Positions 1 to 8,174 of a stretch of DNA of 61,218 nt are shown piece after piece. Both the position numbers and the translations under genes were made by a program. The stretch comes from Candidatus Gemmiger excrementigallinarum. GTDB lineage: Bacteria > Bacillota > Clostridia > Oscillospirales > Ruminococcaceae. Position 1 is the stretch's first letter; the number at the start of each line of letters is the position of its first letter. The stretch is taken from positions 1 through 61,218 of the forward strand of contig DXBP01000032.1 of NCBI GenBank assembly GCA_019116445.1. Reading direction: 5' to 3'. The notes under the pieces are model-generated. The model did no database searches. It saw only the letters and a program-made list of their open reading frames with translations, and was not told the origin of the DNA.

Positions 1-160
1 TGAAATTGAACGGGATGCTGCAAGGGGTGGATTCGAACAGCCTGTGCCCGCCGTCTGCGTCCCGGCGGGCAAAAACAGTCCTGCGGACTGTTTTTAAGGC
101 GCGGCTCGGCGAATCCCCCCGGCCGCACCAAGAGCAGTGCTTTTTAGGCACTGCTCTTTT
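1..160. repeat. Palindromic tRNA-end-like intergenic element
   Basis: Seen: a T-arm-like string (GGATTCGAAC, about 28-37), a GC-rich inverted repeat (about 48-70), a perfect 11-bp-stem hairpin flanked by A and T runs (71-95), and then a stretch ending in GGCCGCACCA (121-130) that resembles the 3' end of a tRNA. A second hairpin follows directly. I cannot fold the segment into a complete tRNA cloverleaf, because the 5' acceptor half is not visible. It may be a dispersed repeat, an attachment-site remnant or the scar of a tRNA-associated element. No protein-coding gene is supported here. Confidence 0.3.
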
Positions 161-161
161 T
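131..161 (+). terminator. Hairpin terminator behind the tRNA-like end
   Basis: AGAGCAGTGC (131-140) pairs with GCACTGCTCT (148-157), followed by a T run. This is a typical rho-independent terminator for something transcribed on the plus strand and ending near the CCA-like sequence at 128-130. Confidence 0.6.
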
Positions 162-221
162 GTTTATGAAGGAATAAAAAAGCGCTGCTATTGAAAAAGG
201 GACAGCGCCTGTAAAGCGTTC

Positions 222-980
222 TTATTGGGCCCAGTTTGCCACGGCGTCCCGCAGAAATTGCGCGCAGCCGGGAACCTTCCGGTCGTAGTAGGCAGTGAAC
301 CGGTCATCCAGTACATACAGTTCGGCAATGCCGTTCTGTTTGGCAGCCGTCAGCGTTTTGTCTGTCATGGCAAGCCAACGCCGGTGCAGCTCACACAGCG
401 CCTTCCCTTCCTCACCGGCAGGAGAATGTCCGGCATCTACGGCGTTCTCCAGCCGTTGCCGAAGTTCCGCATCCAGTGCGGTCCAGGTTTCATACTGTGC
501 CGCAGTCATTCCCAGCAGGGTCTTGTTGGAAGCGTCTACCGCCTGGTCTCCGTAGCACTTCCGTGCCTCCTGGCCGTAAGCTGCCTCATTTTCTGCCACA
601 ACCTGCTCTTTCAGAGCAGCAAATTTTGCTTCGTCTTTCATAGGTTCCTTCCTTTCTTCCCGGCGGATGGTTTGCTCCACCGAACCAATCATAGACTCCA
701 ACCGGGCCTTTTGGGCATACAATGCAGTCAGGTGCTGCCGCAGCAGGGCCAGTCGGTCGAAGGAAGGGGCGTCCAGGCAATCCCGGATGCGGGCCAACTC
801 CACCCCGAGGGCCCGATAGGTCAGGATCGCCTGCAAACGGTCCACTTGTGCCGGACCGTAGTAGCGGTAGCCACTGTCTGCAACACGGCCCGGCTTCAGC
901 AGATCAATCTCGTCGTACCATCGCAGGGTACGGGTGGACACCCCGGAAAGTTTCGACAGGTCATGAATGGAATACTCCAT
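222..980 (-). CDS. MerR-family regulator with TipAS-like ligand domain
   Basis: 252 aa. Residues 1-70 form a MerR winged helix (start MEYSIHDLSKLSGVSTRTLR, then the family's WYDEIDLLKP and GYRYY motifs), followed by a dimerisation coiled coil around 75-110. Residues about 120-250 resemble the TipAS domain, which binds thiopeptide-like ligands in TipAL-type activators. It is probably a ligand-responsive activator of its own promoter, which has the unusual 19-bp spacing typical of MerR targets. It stands alone, with no obvious target gene next to it except the small acetyltransferase upstream. The ligand is unknown. The family call is secure; the ligand class is inference. Confidence 0.9.
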   Translation of the reverse strand: MEYSIHDLSKLSGVSTRTLRWYDEIDLLKPGRVADSGYRYYGPAQVDRLQAILTYRALGVELARIRDCLDAPSFDRLALLRQHLTALYAQKARLESMIGSVEQTIRREERKEPMKDEAKFAALKEQVVAENEAAYGQEARKCYGDQAVDASNKTLLGMTAAQYETWTALDAELRQRLENAVDAGHSPAGEEGKALCELHRRWLAMTDKTLTAAKQNGIAELYVLDDRFTAYYDRKVPGCAQFLRDAVANWAQ

Positions 981-1003
981 AGCGGATGCCTCCTTCCGCT
1001 TTC

Positions 1004-1034
1004 AGTGTAGCAGTTGACGCCGCGGCAGAGTCAA
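1004..1034 (-). promoter_or_regulatory. MerR-type autoregulatory promoter with 19-bp spacer
   Basis: On the minus strand a -35 TTGACT (1029-1034) and a -10 TACACT (1004-1009) are separated by exactly 19 bp. The spacer contains most of a dyad: TTGAC and GTCAA arms 11 bp apart (1014-1034). A 19-bp spacer carrying a dyad is the hallmark of promoters activated by MerR proteins through DNA twisting. It sits directly upstream of the MerR gene. Confidence 0.8.
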
Positions 1035-1061
1035 GGGGGAAGAAAACATTTTTTCCCGCTG

Positions 1062-1337
1062 TTACGGCTCCAGCAGATCCTGCTCCTCGGGGTGGGTCTG
1101 AAACCAGTGTATGGCGTAGGAACAGGTGGCCCTGGCCTTGCGGCCATCCTGGCGCAGAGTATCGGCCACCGCACGCAGAAGCTGCCCGGCAACTCCCTGT
1201 CCCCGCAGAGAATCATCCACAAAGGTATGGTTGATGACGGCGACACCCTCCCGTTCCGGGAAGGTTACCTCTGCCAGCAGCTTTCCTGTTTCATCCGTGG
1301 CAAAAATCCGGCCGGATTCTTTGCGAAACTCCATCAT
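1062..1337 (-). CDS. Small GNAT-like N-acetyltransferase
   Basis: 91 aa from ATG at 1337, chosen because AGAGGTGATT lies just upstream; a longer reading from 1382 has no ribosome site. The short GNAT fold of the COG2388/NatD1 type is visible: MEFRKESGRIFA, then INHTFVDDSLRGQGVAGQLL (the acetyl-CoA loop is RGQGVAG), then CSYAIHWFQTHPE. These proteins are about 90 residues long, so it looks complete. The substrate is not predictable. Its promoter shares the GCTACACTGA string with the neighbouring MerR promoter, but the two genes are separately transcribed. Confidence 0.85.
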   Translation of the reverse strand: MMEFRKESGRIFATDETGKLLAEVTFPEREGVAVINHTFVDDSLRGQGVAGQLLRAVADTLRQDGRKARATCSYAIHWFQTHPEEQDLLEP

Positions 1338-1353
1338 AATCACCTCTGCTCTC

Positions 1354-1382
1354 AGTGTAGCAAAGAAACTCGGCAATAGCAA
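1354..1382 (-). promoter_or_regulatory. Promoter of the small acetyltransferase gene
   Basis: On the minus strand -35 TTGCTA (1377-1382) and -10 TACACT (1354-1359) have a 17-bp spacer and lie just upstream of the ribosome site. Confidence 0.5.
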
Positions 1383-1420
1383 CAGCCATGTTCCTGATGC
1401 TTTGTCAGGAGCATGGCTGT
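1382..1420. terminator. Hairpin between degraded region and acetyltransferase
   Basis: The arms ACAGCCATGTTCCTGA (1382-1397) and TCAGGAGCATGGCTGT (1405-1420) pair almost perfectly. No strong T run follows on either strand, so it is a weak terminator or simply a stem-loop. Confidence 0.4.
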
Positions 1421-1433
1421 GCAGATCCGTTTA

Positions 1434-1890
1434 TTACTCCATCGCCTTTCCCGGCTTTTCCGGGGTCTCTCGCTTGGGTTTGTACACCCGCCAGGCCGGG
1501 TGATGGGTCATGTACTCCTCGTCTGCGGCACCGGGCACAAAAAAGCGAAAGGGTTGCAAACATAACCATAAGTGATGATTTCACTTTGTTGAAAATCCTC
1601 ACTGCGGGTGTGTCAGACAAACAACCTCCGGGACGTGTGGTTGTCGCGGAAAATATCAGTCCTGCAAAGCGTCATAGGATTTCTCCCCTGCCGGAGCCAG
1701 CAGAGAATCAAAAAGCCTGGCAGCCTCCTATTTGCAGACATCCTGTGGATGGCAGTAGGTTCGTTCCAAGAAGGCAGTATCTACGCGTCCCGGCAGACAA
1801 GCGGCGAAGAAATGCCGCATGGTGTGCAGGGGGACTCCGCGGTCAGATGCAAAGCGCGGCCCCCCAAGAAAGTATACCGTGGTGGCTGGT
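1434..1890 (-). pseudogene. Possible degraded gene of unknown function
   Basis: No intact gene fits 1338-2086. Two minus-strand segments nevertheless read like protein. About 1640-1890 encodes text such as YFLGGPRFASDRG and RVDTAFLERTYCHPQD, with stop codons inside. About 1434-1545 ends in RVYKPKRETPEKPGKAME and a stop. The segments are separated by stops and frame changes, as expected for a decayed gene. I do not recognise the family, and chance open reading in GC-rich DNA remains possible. Confidence 0.25.
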
Positions 1891-2016
1891 CAGCCAGAAG
1901 ACAAGCATTTTGGCGGTATGGAATTTCTCAAGGGTATAGGGCTTGAATACGTTTGGATATCCAATAAAATTGCAGACTAAAAGGAAACCCGGCCGCTTTT
2001 CCCGAAAACACTCATG

Positions 2017-2054
2017 ATTCTATCAAACAAATTTCATTTTCTATTTCGTATAAT
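2017..2054 (+). promoter_or_regulatory. Promoter of lipoprotein esterase with TTGATAGAAT box
   Basis: A consensus -10 TATAAT lies at 2049-2054. The -35 region is poor, which suggests activation. Just upstream, 2017-2026 reads ATTCTATCAA, the reverse complement of TTGATAGAAT, a string also found in both divergent promoters at 29161-29170 and 29289-29298. A shared activator is inferred. Confidence 0.55.
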
Positions 2055-2086
2055 AGAGGCTCATGAAAGGCAAAGGGAGGTATTTT

Positions 2087-4327
2087 ATGCTGCACAAAAA
2101 AGTACCGACGCTGCTGTTGGCCGGTTCCATGCTTCTGTCCCTCGGCGGCTGCGGGCAGAGCGCCGATTCAACGCCCCAAAGTGAAACGACGGTCACGACC
2201 GGTGATGCCGCTGCCGTGGCCGACCCCGAACAGAAAACCTATATTGAGGAAACGCTGAACCTGGCCAACAACGCCGCCCAGGCCTGGACTTATTCCGCCG
2301 AAGCGGACGCCTGGGTGCTGTCGGAGGTATCGGCAGTGGCCTACCCCGAACTGCCCGACCAGCAGGGGGTATCGGTCTGCGTGCCGGGAGCCTATGTCAC
2401 CGGCATTGACACCGACGGGGACGGCACCGCCGATGTAACGGCCGACAGTGCAGGCACCGATGTCGTAAACGGCGGGCTGGTCATCGACTATGATGCCGAG
2501 ATCACCAGCACCAACGGCCAGACCTACACGGCAGCCACGGCGCCCGTCATTCTGAACACCGGTGCGGCGGGGTATGGCTCCCAGCAAAACAGCCCTGCCG
2601 CTACCATCTATGCCGCCGACGGATATATCAATGTATTCTGTGGCAACCGGGGCAAGCAGGACACCGCCACCGATGAAACCGGCGCTGCCTACTATACCGG
2701 CGACGCTCCCAGCTGTCTGGCCGACCAGAAAGCGGCGGCCCGGTTCATCCAGTACAACATCCTGCTGGGCAACCTGCCCGGCGATGGGAACCGCCTGATC
2801 TCCACCGGCGGGTCGGGCGGCGGCGCCCATGCCGTGATGTTTGCCACCACCTCCAACAGCCCCGATTTCTATGACTACCAGATCGAGGCCGGTGCAGTGG
2901 GCGTCTATGCGGCAGCGGATGGCGGTTATGTCACCACGGCGGAGGTCAACGGCACCGAGCAGGAGATCTCTGACGGAGCCTGGGGCTGCATTGCCTACAG
3001 CCCCATTACCTCGCTGACCGAAGCGGATATGGCCCTGGCATTTGAGTATACGCTGGATGGAAACTACGATTTCTCCACCGACTTTCAGGCCCAGCTGGCC
3101 CGGTATCTCTCGGAGGAATACCGCGAGTACATCAACGGCCAGAATCTGACGGTGGCGGAAAGCGACGTGGGCTTTGACCTGGACGGCGACGGCAGTCTGA
3201 CCGGCACGGTAGCCCTGACCATCGAATACGACCCCGACGCCTACCCCGAAACCAACGGCTACTACGGTAGCTATCTGGACCTGTACCTGGCGGAGTTCAC
3301 CCAGAACCTGCAATGGTATCTGGATAACCTGGCCTACGGCACCGACTGGACCTGGTTCGATGCGGACGGCAATGCCCTGAGCGATGAAGCCGTCGCCGCC
3401 ATGACCAGCGAGGAAAAGGCCCAGGCCTTTTTGGAAGGCCGGTACGCCAAGGGCGCTTCCGCCAGCAGCATGGGCGGTATGCGCGGCGGCATGGGCCAGA
3501 AGCCGGAGGGCGAACTGCCGGAAGGCACCGCACCGGAGGGCAAATTTGCGGGTGAACTGCCTGAAAAAGGTGAGGGCGCTGCGGGCGGCCCCGGCGGCCG
3601 GGATATGATCGTGGGTACCCCCGACGCAGGCACCACCCAGGCTGCCGGCAGCACGGTGGATTCCAACAATTACGCCACCTATGAGGAGATGCTGGCCGCC
3701 TATCAGGCGGAGATTGCCGAGATCGAGGCCGGGGACGAATACGGCAACAATCTGGTGGAACTGTACAACCCGCTGAACTATATCGGCAATGCAGAGAATG
3801 ACAGCCCCGTGTGGGTCAGGGTGATGTGCGGCGCGGCGGAAGGGGACATCTCGATGTTCAATTCCCTGAACCTGCAGATCGCCATGCTCAACGCCGGCAT
3901 TGATGCCGAACTGGAATGGCAGTGGGACGGCGGCCATGTGCCCTCCGAGGTATTGGGTTCGTCCTTCAGCCTGTATGTGGATGAGATGGTGGGCGAACAT
4001 GGGGGCGGTACGGCAGTGACCAAACCGGCCGCCGAACCCCAGACCACCAACGGTACCGCTACCGAGGCCACCGGCACCGATCTTTCGGCCTGGGTCAGCC
4101 TGGAAAACGGCATGGTCAACTTCTCGTTGGCGGATGCCGCCGCCTACCGTACCGCAGGCGCCAGCAAGGCCATGCCCGGGTTTGATTCCATCGACTACGG
4201 GCAGGAGGACTACGTCTTCGGGGACGAAACCCGGGACGCCCGGCACTGGGACCGGTATCTTCTGAATGTGCTGGAAACCTACGCCGATACGCTGGCCCCG
4301 CTGTTCAACAGCGGCGCGGCGTCCTGA
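2087..4327 (+). CDS. Secreted lipoprotein alpha/beta-hydrolase, tannase/feruloyl-esterase-like
   Basis: 746 aa from ATG 2087 (AGGGAGGT 6 bases upstream). It has a lipoprotein signal peptide with lipobox LSLGGC, so it is probably anchored outside the cell. The nucleophile elbow is TGGSGGGAHA (Ser about 243) and the catalytic His is in WDGGHVPSE (about 617), a pattern I associate with bacterial tannases and feruloyl esterases. A low-complexity Gly/Glu/Pro-rich insert (about 463-510) separates the two halves. It should hydrolyse aryl or acyl esters at the surface. It is monocistronic, ends in a strong terminator, and its promoter carries the same box as the esterase cluster 27 kb away, so it may be that pathway's surface enzyme. 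Subfamily and substrate are uncertain. Confidence 0.75.
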   Translation: MLHKKVPTLLLAGSMLLSLGGCGQSADSTPQSETTVTTGDAAAVADPEQKTYIEETLNLANNAAQAWTYSAEADAWVLSEVSAVAYPELPDQQGVSVCVPGAYVTGIDTDGDGTADVTADSAGTDVVNGGLVIDYDAEITSTNGQTYTAATAPVILNTGAAGYGSQQNSPAATIYAADGYINVFCGNRGKQDTATDETGAAYYTGDAPSCLADQKAAARFIQYNILLGNLPGDGNRLISTGGSGGGAHAVMFATTSNSPDFYDYQIEAGAVGVYAAADGGYVTTAEVNGTEQEISDGAWGCIAYSPITSLTEADMALAFEYTLDGNYDFSTDFQAQLARYLSEEYREYINGQNLTVAESDVGFDLDGDGSLTGTVALTIEYDPDAYPETNGYYGSYLDLYLAEFTQNLQWYLDNLAYGTDWTWFDADGNALSDEAVAAMTSEEKAQAFLEGRYAKGASASSMGGMRGGMGQKPEGELPEGTAPEGKFAGELPEKGEGAAGGPGGRDMIVGTPDAGTTQAAGSTVDSNNYATYEEMLAAYQAEIAEIEAGDEYGNNLVELYNPLNYIGNAENDSPVWVRVMCGAAEGDISMFNSLNLQIAMLNAGIDAELEWQWDGGHVPSEVLGSSFSLYVDEMVGEHGGGTAVTKPAAEPQTTNGTATEATGTDLSAWVSLENGMVNFSLADAAAYRTAGASKAMPGFDSIDYGQEDYVFGDETRDARHWDRYLLNVLETYADTLAPLFNSGAAS

Positions 4328-4342
4328 GGACGATATAGCAAC

Positions 4343-4380
4343 AAAAAAGTGACGCCAACCGCGGTTGGCGTCACTTTTTT
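4343..4380. terminator. Bidirectional terminator
   Basis: A perfect palindrome with a GTGACGCCAACCG arm is flanked by six A and six T residues. It serves the lipoprotein gene (plus) and the deacetylase operon (minus). Confidence 0.9.
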
Positions 4381-4389
4381 ACTTGATGA

Positions 4390-5151
4390 TTACAGGTCGC
4401 TGTAGCGGATGAGCTCTACATCCTGCTGCCGCAGCCACCGGGCCACGGCGGGGTCACAAAGCATTTCCACCTCTTTGGTACGGTTGACCGTCAGGCTGGA
4501 GGAGCGCAGCAGGAACGCATCCAGATAGCCCGGATGGCAGACAAAGACGTTGGGCATATCGGTGCGGGCCTTATCCACGGCGTCCCGCAGCGCCTGCCAG
4601 AGGTCATAGTCGGGTTCCATGCTGTGCATGGCGCAGGCGGCAATGGGCTTGCCGGCAAAGCGGCCGGTTTCGTCCCCCGGGAACATATCGCTGTATTTCA
4701 GCCCGTGGCGTTCAGCCACAATGGCCAGGCCCTGTTGCAGATGGTGGCTGAGCACGGCGTGCCCCTCAAAGTAGGCGGGCTGTATGCCGGTCAGTTCCAC
4801 AAACCGCTGGTACTGGGCCTCGATCTCCAGCACCATCTCGTCCAGCACGGTAAAGCACTCGCCCTTTTTCCAGGCTTCCCGGTAGGCGCGGCTGCTTTTC
4901 AGGTTGCCGTTTTCGTCCAGCAGGCTGGGGATGCGGGCCGGGTCGGCGCAGGGTTTGCCCAGGCAGATGTTGGTGTGCTGGCCCAGGCAGACCCCGGTGC
5001 CTTCCAGAAGCTGCAGGCCGTGGATGGCTGCCGGCATATTGGGCATGACGCCTACACTGCCGATAAGCCCCTGCCTGACGGTTTTTTCGATACCGTAGTT
5101 GACCGTCTCGCTGTAGCCCAGGTCATCGGCGCGGAATAACAACCGAACCAT
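4390..5151 (-). CDS. YdjC/ChbG-family carbohydrate deacetylase
   Basis: 253 aa, the usual length. YdjC proteins are metal-dependent deacetylases; ChbG removes one acetyl group from chitobiose-type oligosaccharides. Seen: RADDLGYS near the N-terminus (metal-binding Asp), GQHTNICLGKP, EGHAVLSHHLQ (His residues) and a C-terminal FVCHPGYLD. It lies 28 bp after a PTS EIIBC gene with a strong ribosome site (AAAGGAGG). PTS plus YdjC suggests uptake of a phosphorylated, N-acetylated oligosaccharide followed by deacetylation, but that PTS gene is frameshifted here. The family is secure; the substrate is inference. Confidence 0.88.
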   Translation of the reverse strand: MVRLLFRADDLGYSETVNYGIEKTVRQGLIGSVGVMPNMPAAIHGLQLLEGTGVCLGQHTNICLGKPCADPARIPSLLDENGNLKSSRAYREAWKKGECFTVLDEMVLEIEAQYQRFVELTGIQPAYFEGHAVLSHHLQQGLAIVAERHGLKYSDMFPGDETGRFAGKPIAACAMHSMEPDYDLWQALRDAVDKARTDMPNVFVCHPGYLDAFLLRSSSLTVNRTKEVEMLCDPAVARWLRQQDVELIRYSDL

Positions 5152-5179
5152 TGTGATTTCCTCCTTTTGATGATGGTAT

Positions 5180-6588
5180 TCAGACCGTCGCGGTTTCGGG
5201 TTCCAGGTCGGCGGCGGTAAAGCCGAAGAAATAGGTCAGGGCTGCGGAAGCGCCCAGGGCGATGACACAGCCGATGCAGCCGTTGATCATGTTGCCGGTG
5301 CCGCCGCTGACGTAGCCCAGCACCGACAGGAAGTTGGTGGCACCCATGACATAGGTGCCCACATGGGTCAGACCGGCGTACAGGCCGCCCAGGAAGCCGC
5401 CGATGGCCATAGCCACGAAGGGGCGCTTGTACTTGAAGCCGACGCCGTACAGGGCGGGTTCGGTGACGCCGCCCAGAATGCCGGAGATGAAGTAACCCAG
5501 GGCCAGGGCTTTTTCGTTTTTATTGCGCAGGCGCAGGAAGGCACCCAGAGCCATGCCGAAGGCGGCCCAGGTGGCGTAACCGCCGGCGGTCAGCACGAAG
5601 TTGTCCACACCGTTGGTCATCATGGCGGAGATGGCAAAGACGATGAGCACCTGGTGCATACCGGTCATGACGAGGAACTCCCACAGGGCTGCCACCACAG
5701 CCACGGCCAGGAAGCCGCCCACATCACCGAAAGTCAGCAGGGCATTGCCGATGTAACCGCCCAGGAAAGCGCCCAGAGGAGCCAGTGCGCAGAAGGCAAT
5801 GGGGACCATGACGGCCATAGTCAGGAAGGGGGGTGAAGATGGTGGAGAGGGTATCGGGGATGACCTTTTTGAAAAAGCGCTCCACGTAGCTCATGACCCA
5901 GACACTGAGGATGACGGGCAGCACGGTCTGGGCGTAGTTGTTGACCATGCAGGGGATGCCGTAGACCGAGAAACTTTCCCCGGCATCGGCCAGGGCGACG
6001 AAATCCGGCACCAGCAGCATACAGGCGGTGAACATACCCATGACCGGGCTGGCACCCAGCTTTTTGGCGGCGGTGTAGCCCAGGTAGATGGGCAGGAAGT
6101 AGAAGAAGGCGTTGTACAGGATGCCGCACAGCAGATAGAAGTCACTTTCTGCCGTGACAAAGCCCAGCATATCGGGGCCCAGCAGGACCTGCAGCGTCTT
6201 GAACATGGCAGCGGTGATCATGGCGGGGATCAGCGGGGTCATGCTGCCGGCCAGGTAGTTCAGGATGTTGCTGCCAACGCGGGCGGGGGGCAGTTTTTCC
6301 TTGGGGGCGTCCAGGTTTTCGTCGATGGCCTTCTGTTCCTGGATGCCGGTCATACGGCAGACGATGGAGTAGACTTTGGGCACGTTCTGGCCGATGATGA
6401 CCTGGAACTGCCCGCCCTTGATCTGAAACGCTCATAACGCCGGGGATCTTCTTCACTTCTTCCACGCTGGCCTTCTCGTTCTCTTTCAGGTTAAAACGTA
6501 TCCGGGTGAAGCAGTGGGTGGCATCCAGAATGTTTTCTTTTCCGCTGCATTTCTCAATGATCTGATCTGCTGTTTTCTGATAGTCCAT
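5180..6588 (-). pseudogene. PTS EIIBC, glucose/beta-glucoside type, two frameshifts
   Basis: Conceptually about 470 aa. The EIIB domain starts at 6588 (MDYQKTADQIIEKCSGKEN; phospho-acceptor Cys in HCFTRIRF) and is followed by a multi-span EIIC with the GGVTEPALYG motif typical of this family. Two single-base insertions break it. Near 6416-6420, after VMSVSDQ, removing one base restores QFQVIIGQNVPK. At the G6 run 5828-5833, five G would restore IFTPFLTMAVMV. Everything else is well conserved, so this is recent decay, homopolymer phase variation or a sequencing error. Only a frameshift-corrected protein would transport. It shares an operon with the YdjC deacetylase. Confidence 0.85.
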
Positions 6589-6654
6589 CTGGTTTCGCTC
6601 CTTCTTGCTGAATTTGAGTCCGTCGGGTTCTGGAACCGCTTCTCTGTTGTCTTC

Positions 6655-6720
6655 ATTATACCCTACGCACCCGGCGAAAGATTTCTTTCATGATATAAAA
6701 CAAAGGGATATTTTTATCTC
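6655..6720 (-). promoter_or_regulatory. PTS operon promoter with two dyads
   Basis: A consensus -10 TATAAT lies at 6655-6660 on the minus strand. Upstream, GAAAG and CTTTC arms sit 4 bp apart (6676-6689), and a second imperfect dyad has GATATAAAA/TTTTATCTC arms (about 6692-6720). These are plausible operator sites for a sugar-responsive regulator that is not encoded nearby. The rest of the gap 6721-6867 shows nothing I can name. Confidence 0.5.
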
Positions 6721-6869
6721 ATAGGAGAGTTTTGGGCAGGCAGGAATTCCCGTTCTTTCCGCCAAGGCCGCACCCCCCTGCTGCCGGGAGCACCCCCGCG
6801 CCACCACAGAGGGAAATGTTCGGCGGCCGAAAGCATCAAGGAACGGCAACGGGACCGGCCCCCAATCAC

Positions 6870-6908
6870 AAAAAGCCCCTCTGCCGGTTTTCATCGGCAG
6901 AGGGGCTT
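6870..6908 (-). terminator. Terminator of the 18-gene esterase operon
   Basis: The arms AAGCCCCTCTGCCG (6873-6886) and CGGCAGAGGGGCTT (6895-6908) pair perfectly. Read on the minus strand the stem ends in a run of T. It lies 17 bp after the last gene. Confidence 0.9.
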
Positions 6909-6925
6909 GGTTGTTTTGGGTGCTT

Positions 6926-8113
6926 TCAATCTTCAGCAAAGCAGCAGTCCAGAACGGCGCGGGCCATTTTGGCACCACCCTTCCAGTTGGGATGCACGCC
7001 GTCGCCTAAATGCAGGCCGGCCTGCATACGGTGGGGATCGTCGGGGTCCCGCAGCACCGCATCCAGGTCCAGCACCTTGTCGGCAAGGCCGTCGGCCCGG
7101 ATCAGGTCATTGCAGGCGCAGCGCAGCGCCTCGGCCTGATCCCGCCAGACTTCCCCGAAGGCGCCGAAGGGCGGAATGGTGCAAAGGCAGACCCGACTGC
7201 CCCGGCGGTGGGCTATATCCACGACCTGGGTCAAGGCTCCGTAGATGTCCCGGGAGGAAGGAACATCCGGTTCATGGAAAACCAGGCTGTGGGAGCAGTC
7301 GTTGACCCCTTCCAGCACAAAGACAAGGTCGGGGGTCATGCCGTCATAGAGGTCCTGTACAAAGCGGTCCCGGCCGGCAATGCCGAACTGGTGCCCGCCA
7401 CCGGGAAAATTCCGGGCATCGGGAAAGGATTTCTGGATGCGGTTCCCGGCAATGCCGCCGTTGATCAGCGCGCATTTCCCGGGAAAGCGGCGGTACAGTT
7501 CCGCCAGCAAGCAGTCGCTGAAGTAGGACATCTGGGTGATGGAATCCCCGAACAACGCAACCAGCAAAGGCGAATCCTCGGCCAGCACCGAAACTTCGCT
7601 GAGTCCGGCGGCAAACTGGCAGGGGGTAGGGTCAGCCGCCAGGGCCGGGGCCAGTTGCTGCTGCAGGGTGAAGCCCAGAGGTTCCCCTGCAAAAAAGTTG
7701 CCGGTGTGGTGGGTGCTTTGCCAGCTGTGCCAGGTGCTTGTGGTGCAGACCGAGCGGAATACGGTCTTTTGGCCGAAATACTGCCAGACCAGCAGATCGT
7801 CCTCCGGGGTGACCGGAAGGAAAATTTCATCGGAGCAGGGCCTGGCATTGGGGGCTACCCGGATCTGCCGGTTGCCGTTGAGGGTGACGGCAACCGGGGA
7901 AGACTGCCTGCCGGTGAGCCGGTTACAGGTCGCTACGGCCACGTGCTCCATGGTAACGGGCCGGTCGTTGTAGAGGTTGCTGAACCGGATACGAACCTTG
8001 CTGCCCCGCAGATTGTTGGTGAACAGGCAGCGCTGGGTAATGTTTTCAAATACGGCAAGGTCCTGGTTATAGTCCGGCGATACGCAGTGCCATGCCGGGG
8101 TCCACTGATTCAT
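6926..8113 (-). CDS. SGNH/GDSL-family esterase, two-domain
   Basis: 395 aa from ATG 8113 (AAAGGA 9 bases upstream); longer readings overlap the preceding gene without a ribosome site. Residues 1-165 form a beta-rich domain, often substrate-binding in such enzymes. Residues 180-395 form the SGNH hydrolase: LFGDSITQ (Ser about 191), GGIAGNRI, EGVNDCSHS (Asn block) and DGVHPNWKG (catalytic Asp and His). Related enzymes deacetylate carbohydrates. There is no signal peptide, so it acts in the cytoplasm. It is the last gene of the long esterase operon, 61 bp after the preceding gene. The fold and active site are clear; the substrate is not. Confidence 0.88.
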   Translation of the reverse strand: MNQWTPAWHCVSPDYNQDLAVFENITQRCLFTNNLRGSKVRIRFSNLYNDRPVTMEHVAVATCNRLTGRQSSPVAVTLNGNRQIRVAPNARPCSDEIFLPVTPEDDLLVWQYFGQKTVFRSVCTTSTWHSWQSTHHTGNFFAGEPLGFTLQQQLAPALAADPTPCQFAAGLSEVSVLAEDSPLLVALFGDSITQMSYFSDCLLAELYRRFPGKCALINGGIAGNRIQKSFPDARNFPGGGHQFGIAGRDRFVQDLYDGMTPDLVFVLEGVNDCSHSLVFHEPDVPSSRDIYGALTQVVDIAHRRGSRVCLCTIPPFGAFGEVWRDQAEALRCACNDLIRADGLADKVLDLDAVLRDPDDPHRMQAGLHLGDGVHPNWKGGAKMARAVLDCCFAED

Positions 8114-8174
8114 GGTTTGCATCCTTTCTTGTGGGACGGGGCTGTTTGCCGGTAACGCTGCGGATAAGAGAAAA

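Noticed and set aside
1388-1939. 183-codon plus-strand frame in the degraded region
   Set aside because: No ribosome site, unlikely amino-acid composition, no domain. The minus strand looks more protein-like, although broken.
2168-4246. 692-codon minus-strand frame opposite the lipoprotein
   Set aside because: The plus-strand gene has a signal peptide, lipobox, catalytic motifs, promoter and terminator. The antisense frame has none of these.
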